DNA from: an uncultured Lachnobacterium sp.
GTDB taxonomy: Bacteria; Bacillota; Clostridia; Lachnospirales; Lachnospiraceae
Reading direction: 5' to 3'
Length of the DNA: 64,000 bases
Assembly: GCA_937889225.1 (NCBI GenBank)
Contig: CALAST010000001.1
Coordinates: forward strand, 8,497 to 72,496
This document shows positions 42,221 to 51,560 of the stretch, in pieces. The stretch's first letter is position 1. Each line of letters opens with the position of its first letter. The position numbers and the translations under genes are program-made. The notes below the pieces were generated by a model. It ran no database searches. It was given only the letters and a program-made list of their open reading frames with translations, and was not told where the DNA came from.

Positions 42221-44680
42221 TTATTTCTTCTTTTTTTTCTTAGATTTTTTGCTACTACCTTTATTTACTATCTTTTCATGTTCTTTCATAGCTTGATATG
42301 ATTCAAGAGTCATATTCTCAATTTTATTAGCAGTCGCAATATTTCCAAGATTAATATCATCAGTTAATAATATCGGTTTCTTCGCACAATATTTTATTGC
42401 AATCGAAAGAATTTTATTATCATTTCGTTCTTTGTCCAAATCATCTGACAATAATTCTGGATAACTTGATTCTCCAATATTTAACCAATCGTATGCTTTA
42501 TAATTACTTATATTTCTAATTGCCTCTCTGGCTCGATATGCTTTCTCTTCGTCATCTGAATTTTTCAGACCATCCAGTTCATCTAAAACAACCATTGGAA
42601 TTACCAATAAAGCGTTTTCTCCGTCAAACCAAGAGATTAGTCCAGGCTCATTCATTAGTGTACAAGTTTCTACAATATAGACTTTTTTGAAGCACATAAA
42701 CGAATCATCAAAGAAAGTTGCAAGTGCATGTCTTAATCCATCCATATTCTTCTTTATGTTGGTGAAAGGTGTATCAGATTCTAAAACCTCGTTAAGATCC
42801 ATTACTTTATTCGTAAATCTTTCTTCTTGATCCTGCCATTGTCTAACTTGCTCATATAGAGTTTCAATTTTATCCATATGTGCCAACACAATTTCATTGT
42901 ACTTTTCCTGACTTACTGTTTCATATAAATTAAGCTCAGGTACTAAACCTTCAACTTGAAGAGATATTCTTCTCATAGCAAGAATAATTTGCTCTACAGA
43001 GGTATATTCTTTAATTACTAATAAATCTTCATCCATAAATCTTCCAATAAAATCAAGAACACTTTGCTTTGAATAAAGATACTTCTGAAGCCCCAATTTT
43101 GTAACCCAATTAATATATGCCTTCTTGATTGAAGTAATTACTTGCCAAAAATCCCAAATATCTTCTAATGAATCTTGCTCTCCAACATGCTCTATTGCTA
43201 TTTTCATTATTCTTTGGAACAAAGACTCATCTTGTCTAAATGCATTTATCTCTGAATATTCCGTAATAACTTCTTTTGCTCCCTTTATGTTCTTACACTG
43301 TTCTATGATATATGTCTCATTAACAAGAATTCTTTCTTTATCTGCAGCTGAGATTACATTCTGTCCATAATATCCTCTACTCTTTTCATTAAATAGTTCA
43401 ATTACCTTAGCTTTATCCGTTAACTTTTGTTCTTTCAAAATAATGCGTTCCACATATTCAATGAACATTTCTTTTAATCCAAGTTCATATAACGCAAACA
43501 AAATATTATTATCTTGCTTATAATATTTATCCACCAACTCTACAATCGTATTAGGAAAACTCATTTCATTTGTATTAGGAATATATGCAATTGCGATATC
43601 CTTAGAAATTGAACCTGCTGACACACTTGTTATACATGCCTTTACCGTATCTTTAGAATTAAGATATATTCCGTATTTTTTTAAATTACAGTCCGGTACA
43701 CGAATAATAATTTGTTTTTTGGTATTTTCTACCTCAAACTCATCTGCTCCGTATACAAATCCTATCCTGATTTTCTTCTTATTCTGCTGTTTAATTTTTA
43801 CATCCTTATAGTACTTAGATTCAACGCAGAATATATCATCCTTCTGCAGATAATCACCTATAAGTGCGTTTATTTCATCAATTGAAACAAGTTTCTTTAT
43901 TTCATCATCTGGATTAGCTATTTCCAAATATGGTAAATTTCTTAACTCCTCTGGACAAGAAATATCAGCTCCGGCAAGAGTTATTTCATCAATATCTTTA
44001 TCTTCAACTCCCGTTACCTTCCACTTCATTCCATCAACTATTTCAACTTTTCTAGTAATATTCTTCCAATATATTTTAGAATCCAAAGCAGTAAGTGATT
44101 CAATCTTTGTGGTTGGAGTAAGCCAATTTAATCTCTTACGTTTTTTATCATTTTGAATTGTAAAAAGCCATTCTCTTATTGCACCTTCTGGAAAATCAAT
44201 ATCATCAGCATCGTCAATATCCACAATTCGAATACCAGTACATTCTTCTTTATAAAGATTTGCTTCATCCTTTAAAGTTTCCGCTGCAATATCGTAATAA
44301 ATTAAAAATGTTTCTTCTGATGACGTTCCTGGTAAAAGACCTTGGCTCTGCATCTCACGACCTGTTTTGGTCAATTTTAAATTACTCATAGCAACTGTGT
44401 TAAGTTCGGTTTTGTCATCAATTCCTAAAATAGTAATTGCCCCCATATCCTGAAGTGAAATCAATACTGGACGAATCAATAAATCTGCATCGGAAATAGT
44501 AAAAATCTCTTTAAAAAACGAAGCTATAGAAATTCCAGCGTAATTCGACAATTTCTCACATTTATTAATTGCTTCCAAAATAACCCACTCAATCGCAGTA
44601 GATTTTCTTGCTGTAAAATGAGAAACTTCTACCTTATGCTGCACACAAGGATATGATAGTGTTACTTCTGTAAAAATCAT
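42221..44680 (-). CDS. Large protein with C-terminal PIN-type nuclease domain
   Basis: The last about 155 residues (from about 665) follow the PIN pattern seen in PhoH-linked nucleases: VYIVETCTLMNEP, VIPMVVLDELDGLK, DKERNDNKILSIAIKY and PILLTDDINLGNIA. The first acidic residue is Glu instead of Asp. The preceding 660 residues are mostly helical with a winged-helix-like start and are not recognised. A Lys-rich tail ends the protein. PIN domains cut RNA. The ATG overlaps the helicase stop codon (ATGA), indicating coupled translation. Confidence 0.75.
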   Translation of the reverse strand: MIFTEVTLSYPCVQHKVEVSHFTARKSTAIEWVILEAINKCEKLSNYAGISIASFFKEIFTISDADLLIRPVLISLQDMGAITILGIDDKTELNTVAMSNLKLTKTGREMQSQGLLPGTSSEETFLIYYDIAAETLKDEANLYKEECTGIRIVDIDDADDIDFPEGAIREWLFTIQNDKKRKRLNWLTPTTKIESLTALDSKIYWKNITRKVEIVDGMKWKVTGVEDKDIDEITLAGADISCPEELRNLPYLEIANPDDEIKKLVSIDEINALIGDYLQKDDIFCVESKYYKDVKIKQQNKKKIRIGFVYGADEFEVENTKKQIIIRVPDCNLKKYGIYLNSKDTVKACITSVSAGSISKDIAIAYIPNTNEMSFPNTIVELVDKYYKQDNNILFALYELGLKEMFIEYVERIILKEQKLTDKAKVIELFNEKSRGYYGQNVISAADKERILVNETYIIEQCKNIKGAKEVITEYSEINAFRQDESLFQRIMKIAIEHVGEQDSLEDIWDFWQVITSIKKAYINWVTKLGLQKYLYSKQSVLDFIGRFMDEDLLVIKEYTSVEQIILAMRRISLQVEGLVPELNLYETVSQEKYNEIVLAHMDKIETLYEQVRQWQDQEERFTNKVMDLNEVLESDTPFTNIKKNMDGLRHALATFFDDSFMCFKKVYIVETCTLMNEPGLISWFDGENALLVIPMVVLDELDGLKNSDDEEKAYRAREAIRNISNYKAYDWLNIGESSYPELLSDDLDKERNDNKILSIAIKYCAKKPILLTDDINLGNIATANKIENMTLESYQAMKEHEKIVNKGSSKKSKKKKKK

Positions 44681-47600
44681 AATTTGCCTCCCATCTCTTT
44701 GTACTCTGCAATAATTTTCTCTTCAATTTCCAGAGTAATAATCTTATTGCAACTTTTGAAACATCCTTTTCGATTTAGACTTTCCATAATATTTTTATAT
44801 ACCAAAGCTGTTTTAAATCCTGGCATATCCATATTAGGAAGTTGCACAGACTGATTTTCATACATATGTTTTGCACCCACTATGAAAAGAAGTTCTTGTG
44901 CTCGTGAAAAAGCCACATTGATACGTTCAAACGCAACAACGTGCTTACTAGCTCTTCCCTTTTCGTTATTTCTAACTAAGCTTGTAATGATAATATTCTT
45001 CTCTTTTCCCTGAAACCTATCAACCGTATTAATATCTACATCAATAGAAGAAAAATCAAATGTTCTTTTTGCTTCACGGAAAGCTTCTCTAATTTCATTA
45101 ACTTGCATTTGGTAAAAACTAATCACCCCAACTGTTTTCTGATTATTCTTCTTATATCCCTGCTCTCTATATGTAGCAGCTATTTTCTTCAGCAACTCCA
45201 TCACAATATACTTTTCTAAGATATTGTAATTAGATGTGCTATTATTTGGTCTTACTTCATAAATCGGTCTATCACTCGGCGTAAACGATGAATCAATCCA
45301 ATAAGCATGTCTATCTGGTACTACAAAAGTACTACCATCAACTCCCTTGATGGTTAAATCATGGCTTTTTTCCATTCGTTCTACTGCCTCAGAATTACCA
45401 CACGATAATCGTTGTTCATAAAACCTATTAATGATGTCCATAATATCTGTATGCATACGATATTGTACAAGTAATGAGTGCTTTATGCTTTCATCCGCTT
45501 GTTCAAAGTAATCCTTAAACAAGGATGAAGTAACCATCTTTTGGAATCTCTTGAAATTTTCTGGAGTAAGCAAATCTCTTACCTCTTCAGGTGCATTTTC
45601 CTGACTTTCTGTCAATTCCTTATAGGATCCTTCGTGTTCTTTGAACATTGGCGGAAGCTGTCTATGATCACCCACCAATATCGCTTTTCGAGCCTTCATC
45701 AATGGAATGAGCAATTCTGGTGGTGTAGCTTTACTAACCTCATCAATAATTACAACATCAAAATCATTGTATCCATTGTCAGAAAGGTTACGCATATTAT
45801 CAGTACAAGAAATACCTACAACATTACATGCATTAACATATATCTGTTGATAATGTTCTTGATCATACTTAAAGGATTCAATATCATCCAATCGTTCTTT
45901 AAAGTCTCTAATTGTTTTCTCCCAATCTTTTCGGAATTCTCTTTGTTCCTCAAGTTGTCTTATATTGCTTTCTTTAAGTAACTTAATGTGTGCTATTATA
46001 TCATCAGCTGCCGTTGACTCTATCCCATACTTTTCACGTAATTTAAATAAAGTCTGTCTTTTAGAAACAATCTGCATCTTAACATTCTCTATACTGTGAT
46101 TAATTTCAGATATATTACTTTCAACAATAGCTCTTCTTTTAATAATATCAGATACATCTATGATATCACGTGATTCTATTGCAACTTTTATTGTATCCAA
46201 TGCAGTACCTATTGCTTGTCTCCATTTTTCAATAACTAATTCAAATGTACCAAGCCATTTATCAGTGTCTCCAGTCTCAATACCAGCTACTACATTTTTA
46301 TCAAGAATGTTTCTCTCGATATCAGAAACTGTTACTATAGAAGAAGAAAACTTAAGTTCATCAATCCTCTTTTGTAGAGCCTTCATTTCCTTTGTATACT
46401 GTGTTACACCATCTGTATCATCTTCCTGTAAACAATCAAGAAGTTTTGCCTTTACTTCTGCCAACTGACTTCCAAGTACTAATATCTCTCCATCATTACT
46501 ACTGTCATTACCTTTGGCATTTCTTATTTTTTCAGATAATCCCTTAAGTGTTTTGAGATTCTTTGAAATCATATACACATAAGCTTGTTCGTTACTAAGT
46601 CCCATAACATCAATGTCAAGTGGACCTGGAGTTAGATAAATTCCCGTTTTAGTTGTAATATTAATAAGAATATTCAACTTTGATTCAAAAATACTAAGCA
46701 TATCGGCTGACAAATAAAACTGCGAATCGGATTCTCCCTTAAAACAATCTAATGCCAAACGATACTGATGTTTATCTTCTTCAAGTCTGGTATTTTTATC
46801 ATTTGCATTTTCGAATTCTCTAGTCAAAAAAGCAAACTGATCCTTTGCGTCTGCATATTGCTGATTTAATCCAGACAATTCCGTATTCAATGTTGCAATG
46901 TCATCATTAAATAAACTAGCATCTCGAATATCTGTATCATATTGCACGCCGCCACTTTCAAGAGAATCCCATAAATCAAGCCAGTTTTTTGATACCTGGA
47001 GCGACAAGGCATGATAATAATATTTAAGTGCTTCGTCCTCACCAAATTTTCTTGTACTTAAATCTTCTGCCTTTCTTTTTCTTTTGCCCTTCTGTCCCAA
47101 TCTAATAGCTCTAATCTCAGGTGAATCAGCTAGTCTTTCTAATGCATTATCAACTGCATCATTTGATTGTGATGCGACCAATACTCTGTCTCCGCTTCGA
47201 ACAAACTGATAAATAGCTTCCGCAATAACCGTTGTCTTTCCTGTTCCAGGAGGTCCCTGCACTAAACAGAGATCTGGTGCAGCAAGCATCTTACGTACGG
47301 CTTCTTTCTGGTTCTCATTCTTTTCAATTCTAGGATTAAGCCACTTATCTATTTCTATATAATCTTCGTATTCTGGAGTTCTTGCACGCATAACATTAAA
47401 TAGCCACATTGCAAGATTAGGTGAATAACTTTCATCTCTTTCCAATTGATCAATTGCTTGCTGAAATCTTCTAATAAGAACAAAATCACCTATAGCAGAT
47501 AAAGCCAAAAAACCATCTGAGTAATAATTACCTAACACATTGTCATACACATACTGAGTCGCTTCTTCATCATCTAAGTTACGCTGATTTATTTCATCAA

Positions 47601-49068
47601 TGTCACGACGATTAAGATCATACGCCACTTGAACTATATAAGGATTATCATACGCATCATAAATGCCTCTTTCTGAGTGTTCTGATTCATATTCATACTC
47701 ATCATAATCGCCATTTATCCACTCTTCTTCTGTCAGAATATGCTTTTCTTCATGTTCTTCTTTGAAATCCTCACTATTGTCTCTAAGGTAATATTCGCTA
47801 ACAACCCCTCTATATCGACCAAGCTCCACACTATTAAATCGCTGTCTTCTATTATTAGAATCTCCTACAAAGTCAAATCGCCATTCATCCTTGGAATAGT
47901 TATTGTCAAAAACTTGAATATCTCTACTCAAATACTTTCTGAAAGCAAGAAATGTATCTTTATCCTCAAATACCAACCAAAAATTTAGTCGTTTCTTATC
48001 TTCATCGAATCCGACTTTAAAATATTTGCATCCATAAATTTGACGGCTCGCCAATTCTTTTTTCCATGCAAGATACTGTTTCCATTCTTCAAGCTTTTCA
48101 CCAGTGTATTCTGTTAATGAGCCTGCATTATCCAAAATATCATAAAGGAAATTAGAACCAATTCTTTCAGGTGTACGATATGGTGTAGCAACCACATCAA
48201 CCTCAAAATCTAACTGTTCTGTATCCATAACTTCAAATACAGAATCTACTATAAATGCTTTGCCAGCCATGCGTCCTAATTCTTTACCAGCTATATGTCC
48301 TTTAAATAATAATGATATATCATCCGGCAAATAATCTTCCAAAAAATCTCCCGGAGTTCTTTCAGGTCGAATTCCAAGTAATTTAACATCATATCCACTC
48401 TTATTAGTAAACGTCAGATTCCTAATATACATTTGTTTCTGAAATCCCTCTGGGAACATTCCTTCAAGAATTTGTTGCATTCTATTTCCTGATGGTAATT
48501 CCTTTAGTTTAGGAAATCTTTTTATGAGTACAACCTCACTATTTTTCAAACGATAATTTCTTTCTTCGTTATCATTTAATAGAATACAGATATTATTTCC
48601 AGAATAACTAAGTTCTGTATTGTCTATTTCATCTTCTAATTCTTCATCATAGTCATCTTCGTCCTCATCATAATCGTCTTCATCCTCATCATAAGAATTT
48701 CTGTAGTCATATCTTCCAAAATAATTCCAATCCATACTATCCTCTCCTATATTTTGAAATTCTTTTTGTTCTGCATCATGCAACGCCCACATATCTTCTA
48801 TTTGTTCTTGTGCCCACATTTCATCCATTTGTTCTTGAATACGTCGTTCCTTCAACATCTGATCTATTTCATCTCTTGCATGATCTAATTCTTCAAAAAT
48901 CGACTCGACCGATGCACTATTATTTGTTCTTGCATCATTATTTTTTATTTCTGATTTTTTCTTATTTGATGAATCTGCTACCACTTTTGCTAATCCAACT
49001 GCTCCAGCTGTAGCTATAATTGCTCCAATCCCCTTAGCAATCTTTTTAATATCATCATCTTTAGCCAT
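44677..49068 (-). CDS. UPF1-like superfamily 1 helicase (1463 aa)
   Basis: SF1 helicase motifs are in order: Walker A CLVQGPPGTGKTTVIAEAI (about 605-612), motif Ia VLVASQSNDAVDNALERL, motif II VVIIDEVSKATPPELL (about 1108), motif III LVGDHRQLPP, QYRMH (about 1202) and VDRFQGKEKNIIITSLVRN with NVAFSRAQ. A long coiled-coil insert splits motifs Ia and II. The N-terminus has a hydrophobic segment (residues 11-30) and an acidic repeat (DEDEDDYDEDEDDY). This is the UPF1/Dna2/SMUBP2 type, acting on RNA or DNA. It is the first gene of a five-gene operon. GGGTGGGTGA precedes the ATG. Confidence 0.88.
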   Translation of the reverse strand: MAKDDDIKKIAKGIGAIIATAGAVGLAKVVADSSNKKKSEIKNNDARTNNSASVESIFEELDHARDEIDQMLKERRIQEQMDEMWAQEQIEDMWALHDAEQKEFQNIGEDSMDWNYFGRYDYRNSYDEDEDDYDEDEDDYDEELEDEIDNTELSYSGNNICILLNDNEERNYRLKNSEVVLIKRFPKLKELPSGNRMQQILEGMFPEGFQKQMYIRNLTFTNKSGYDVKLLGIRPERTPGDFLEDYLPDDISLLFKGHIAGKELGRMAGKAFIVDSVFEVMDTEQLDFEVDVVATPYRTPERIGSNFLYDILDNAGSLTEYTGEKLEEWKQYLAWKKELASRQIYGCKYFKVGFDEDKKRLNFWLVFEDKDTFLAFRKYLSRDIQVFDNNYSKDEWRFDFVGDSNNRRQRFNSVELGRYRGVVSEYYLRDNSEDFKEEHEEKHILTEEEWINGDYDEYEYESEHSERGIYDAYDNPYIVQVAYDLNRRDIDEINQRNLDDEEATQYVYDNVLGNYYSDGFLALSAIGDFVLIRRFQQAIDQLERDESYSPNLAMWLFNVMRARTPEYEDYIEIDKWLNPRIEKNENQKEAVRKMLAAPDLCLVQGPPGTGKTTVIAEAIYQFVRSGDRVLVASQSNDAVDNALERLADSPEIRAIRLGQKGKRKRKAEDLSTRKFGEDEALKYYYHALSLQVSKNWLDLWDSLESGGVQYDTDIRDASLFNDDIATLNTELSGLNQQYADAKDQFAFLTREFENANDKNTRLEEDKHQYRLALDCFKGESDSQFYLSADMLSIFESKLNILINITTKTGIYLTPGPLDIDVMGLSNEQAYVYMISKNLKTLKGLSEKIRNAKGNDSSNDGEILVLGSQLAEVKAKLLDCLQEDDTDGVTQYTKEMKALQKRIDELKFSSSIVTVSDIERNILDKNVVAGIETGDTDKWLGTFELVIEKWRQAIGTALDTIKVAIESRDIIDVSDIIKRRAIVESNISEINHSIENVKMQIVSKRQTLFKLREKYGIESTAADDIIAHIKLLKESNIRQLEEQREFRKDWEKTIRDFKERLDDIESFKYDQEHYQQIYVNACNVVGISCTDNMRNLSDNGYNDFDVVIIDEVSKATPPELLIPLMKARKAILVGDHRQLPPMFKEHEGSYKELTESQENAPEEVRDLLTPENFKRFQKMVTSSLFKDYFEQADESIKHSLLVQYRMHTDIMDIINRFYEQRLSCGNSEAVERMEKSHDLTIKGVDGSTFVVPDRHAYWIDSSFTPSDRPIYEVRPNNSTSNYNILEKYIVMELLKKIAATYREQGYKKNNQKTVGVISFYQMQVNEIREAFREAKRTFDFSSIDVDINTVDRFQGKEKNIIITSLVRNNEKGRASKHVVAFERINVAFSRAQELLFIVGAKHMYENQSVQLPNMDMPGFKTALVYKNIMESLNRKGCFKSCNKIITLEIEEKIIAEYKEMGGKL

Positions 49069-49152
49069 AATTCATTCACCCACCCATTATTGAACTGCCA
49101 GTCAATAATCAACATCAATTTGTTTTCCTCGTATAATTCTATCACATATAAG

Positions 49153-49167
49153 TGACATTTCATGTCA
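49153..49167. promoter_or_regulatory. Palindrome upstream of the helicase operon
   Basis: TGACAT-TTC-ATGTCA is a perfect 6-bp-arm inverted repeat, 85 bases before the helicase start. On the minus strand a TAGAAT follows about 20 bases later, so the palindrome could overlap a promoter. A regulator is not identified. Confidence 0.4.
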
Positions 49168-49256
49168 TTCTCATAAATTTATCCAACATTATCATACTAC
49201 AAATGATATATATTTTCGAGTTTTTTTCAATAAATTTTGTCGGTAGCACTATTTTC

Positions 49257-49389
49257 GTTACTGTACACACAGTACTTAGCATTTACTGCTAAGTACGTAT
49301 GAAAATGTGAATTTTGCAAGTAAAAATCCATTTGCGAAGCAAATTTTGCATGGATTTTTACTCGTTACTGGTAACCTGTGAACAGTAAC
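49257..49389 (+). mobile_element. MITE copy 3 (133 bp) with 8-bp target duplication
   Basis: Flanking repeats CTATTTTC lie at 49249-49256 and 49390-49397. The termini are GTTACTGTACACACAG and CTGTGAACAGTAAC. It differs from the 133-bp part of copy 1 at only about two positions (near the right end), so these two are recent or sister insertions. Confidence 0.92.
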
Positions 49390-49397
49390 CTATTTTC

Positions 49398-49752
49398 TAC
49401 TTATCTTGTTTTCTGCACCTTTATTGCCACTTTTCTCACAAAATTCTACTCATTAGTTTCATAGTTGTACTGAATTCGTGACAATAATAGCAATCATAGC
49501 AGGCATAGCAAGCATAGCCCGTGTCCGGGCAAATCAGAAATTTGTTCAAATAGTCTACCGACCATTTTCGTCCAAATTTCCACAGGGAAAATTCCCTAAC
49601 CCTTTTTAAATTGCTTTTTTTCATCTTCCAAATGATAAAAAATCATACTTATAAATTCTCTGATTTGTTGCGAAAATCTCTTGACCTGCTCCTGTCATTT
49701 TGATAAAATTTCACTTGGATAATTCCGTCAAAAATTAAATAATCTTAAATAG
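49398..49752. other. Non-coding region before mobC, candidate oriT
   Basis: This stretch contains imperfect 9-base repeats of the form ATCATAGCA, GGCATAGCA, AGCATAGCC (49491-49520) and the inverted repeat AGGGAA-AA-TTCCCT (49584-49597). A Cys-Tyr-rich 62-codon frame on the minus strand only reflects the repeats. Transfer origins often lie just upstream of mobC and relaxase, so this is the likeliest oriT; the nick site is not identified. Confidence 0.35.
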
Positions 49753-49790
49753 AAACTGTTGTAAATCGAATTTTTTACAACAGTTTTTTT
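49753..49790 (+). terminator. Terminator upstream of mobC
   Basis: AAACTGTTGTAAA and TTTACAACAGTTT form a 13-bp stem followed by TTTT. It insulates mobC from upstream transcription, or forms part of its leader. Confidence 0.8.
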
Positions 49791-49841
49791 GTCCCCAAAT
49801 TTCCAAAAACAGAAAATAAAAAACGAAAGGAAACTATCAAA

Positions 49842-50183
49842 ATGGCAAACCGAACACGAAACAACCGTAACGAAGTTTATCTTACGGATGAAGAACAAAT
49901 TATTTTGAATGAGAAATTCAAACTCTCTGGAATGAAAAGTAAATCCGCATTTTTACGTCAACTGATTTTATATGGATATGTGTATGATGTGGATTACAGT
50001 TATTTAAGAGCTTACAACGTGGAACTAGGACACATCAATGCACTTTTGAATCAGATTGCTGTCCGTGTAAACAGCACAAATCACATCTATGAAGACGATA
50101 TGAAAGAGATAAAGGAGATGATGGAACAGGTATGGCATACACACAAATCCATGCTATCAAAGCAACCGTTAATAAAGCAATAA
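49842..50183 (+). CDS. MobC-like relaxosome accessory protein
   Basis: This 113-residue protein has a ribbon-helix-helix start (NEVYLTDEEQIILNEKFKLS, then SKSAFLRQLILYG) and the MobC-type helix with AYNVELGHINALLNQIAVRV. Such proteins bind oriT and help the relaxase nick DNA. AAAGGAAAC precedes the ATG. The relaxase gene begins inside its last 52 bases in another frame, the common arrangement for these pairs. Confidence 0.88.
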   Translation: MANRTRNNRNEVYLTDEEQIILNEKFKLSGMKSKSAFLRQLILYGYVYDVDYSYLRAYNVELGHINALLNQIAVRVNSTNHIYEDDMKEIKEMMEQVWHTHKSMLSKQPLIKQ

Positions 50184-51496
50184 ATTACATTTGCAATCCG
50201 GAAAAAACGGCAGAAAAGTTTCTGATTTCTTCCTATGCGTGTGCTCCCGAAACTGCCGCGTTTGATTTCAAGTACACACTCGATCATTGCAGGGAAAGCA
50301 GTATCAATCAGGCTTATCATTTGATACAGTCTTTCGTTCCGGGAGAAGTCAGTTATGAGGAAGCACATCGCATCGGAATCGAACTGGCAGACAAAGTTTT
50401 GGAAGGCAAATATGCTTACATTGTGACCACACATATAGATAAAGAACATTGTCACAATCATATTTTATTTTGTGCTGCCGACCACATCAATTATGACAAA
50501 TACCATGACTGCAAAAAGACGTATTACCGCATTCGAAATTTAAGCGATGAACTCTGTCGGGAACACCAGCTTTCCGTCATCGAACCGGAAGAAAAACGGG
50601 GACAAAAATACATTGAATGGCAGGCAGAAAAAACGGATACTTCCTGGAAATCTACGATTAGAAAAGACATTAATTCTGCAATTAAATCATCTGCCACCTA
50701 TGAGGAATTTTTACAGATTTTAAAGGCGAAAGGCTATGAAATTAAAGGCGAATCTCTTGAGGACGGAAGTACAAAATACATCTCTTTCCGACCTGCTGAT
50801 AAGGAACGTTTTGTACGTGGAAGTACAAAATCTCTTGGAAAAGAATACACAAAAGAACGCATAAAACAACGCATTGATTCCGGATTGGAACGCAACCTGA
50901 AAGTGATTCCAAAAGACCGAAGTTCTAAAAAACTGATAGATGTGAATCAGAAGAAATTTGCTGAAAGTCCCGGATTAAAACAATGGGCTTCTGTAGAAAA
51001 TTTAAAAAACATTGCAGAAAGTTATGGCAATGCAGGTTCTATCATAGAATTGGAGCAAAAACTCTCAGATATTTCTTCGGAATGTAAAACTACAAAAAAC
51101 AACTTGCTCCAGACGGAAAAACGCATGAAAGCACTAACGGAAATGATAAAATATGCCAACCAGTATCAGTCTACTTTGCCTTACTATACTGCTTATAAAA
51201 AAGCAAAAAATCCTGATAATTATTTTCGCAAACATGAAAATGAAATTATCCTTCATGGCGGTGCAAAACATATGTTGGAACAGTATAGAATTTCGCTGAA
51301 ATCATTGGATTTGGATAAATTAAAGAGAGAATTATCGGAATTGGAAACACAGAAAAAAGAGCTTTCCACTGATTATAAAACACTTACAAAATCGGAGAAA
51401 GAAATACGGAAACAGCTTAATAAATTAAAATTATATCTCGATGAAAATAGTAAACATGCCACTCTTAATAAAGAAAAACATCAGCATTTACTATAA
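50132..51496 (+). CDS. Relaxase / mobilization nuclease (MobA/VirD2 type)
   Basis: The N-terminal relaxase domain (about residues 1-230) has the start AYTQIHAIKATVNKAINYIC with the likely nucleophilic Tyr and the metal-binding triad HIDKEHCHNHILF. The C-terminal half is a long coiled coil (about 300-450). The enzyme nicks oriT and leads the strand into the recipient. Together with mobC it makes the element mobilizable; no type IV secretion genes are seen within the window. The ATG overlaps mobC with GGAACAGG as a weak ribosome binding site. Confidence 0.9.
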   Translation: MAYTQIHAIKATVNKAINYICNPEKTAEKFLISSYACAPETAAFDFKYTLDHCRESSINQAYHLIQSFVPGEVSYEEAHRIGIELADKVLEGKYAYIVTTHIDKEHCHNHILFCAADHINYDKYHDCKKTYYRIRNLSDELCREHQLSVIEPEEKRGQKYIEWQAEKTDTSWKSTIRKDINSAIKSSATYEEFLQILKAKGYEIKGESLEDGSTKYISFRPADKERFVRGSTKSLGKEYTKERIKQRIDSGLERNLKVIPKDRSSKKLIDVNQKKFAESPGLKQWASVENLKNIAESYGNAGSIIELEQKLSDISSECKTTKNNLLQTEKRMKALTEMIKYANQYQSTLPYYTAYKKAKNPDNYFRKHENEIILHGGAKHMLEQYRISLKSLDLDKLKRELSELETQKKELSTDYKTLTKSEKEIRKQLNKLKLYLDENSKHATLNKEKHQHLL

Positions 51497-51510
51497 TTAT
51501 TCATTTCATC

Positions 51511-51560
51511 AAAAAACACGTATCTTACACTTCCTAAGAGTGTAAAATACGTGTTTCTTT
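51511..51560. terminator. Bidirectional terminator between relaxase and DUF2325 genes
   Basis: AAACACGTATCTTACACT and AGTGTAAAATACGTGTTT pair over most of their length, flanked by an A-run on the left and a T-run on the right. It serves both convergent genes. Confidence 0.85.

Noticed and set aside
45541..46468. Long plus-strand frames opposite the helicase
   Set aside because: Shadow frames in the antisense of a strongly supported coding region, without start signals or motifs.
49436..49624. Minus-strand 62-codon frame rich in Cys and Tyr
   Set aside because: The composition comes from short DNA repeats before mobC; no ribosome binding site; more likely part of oriT.
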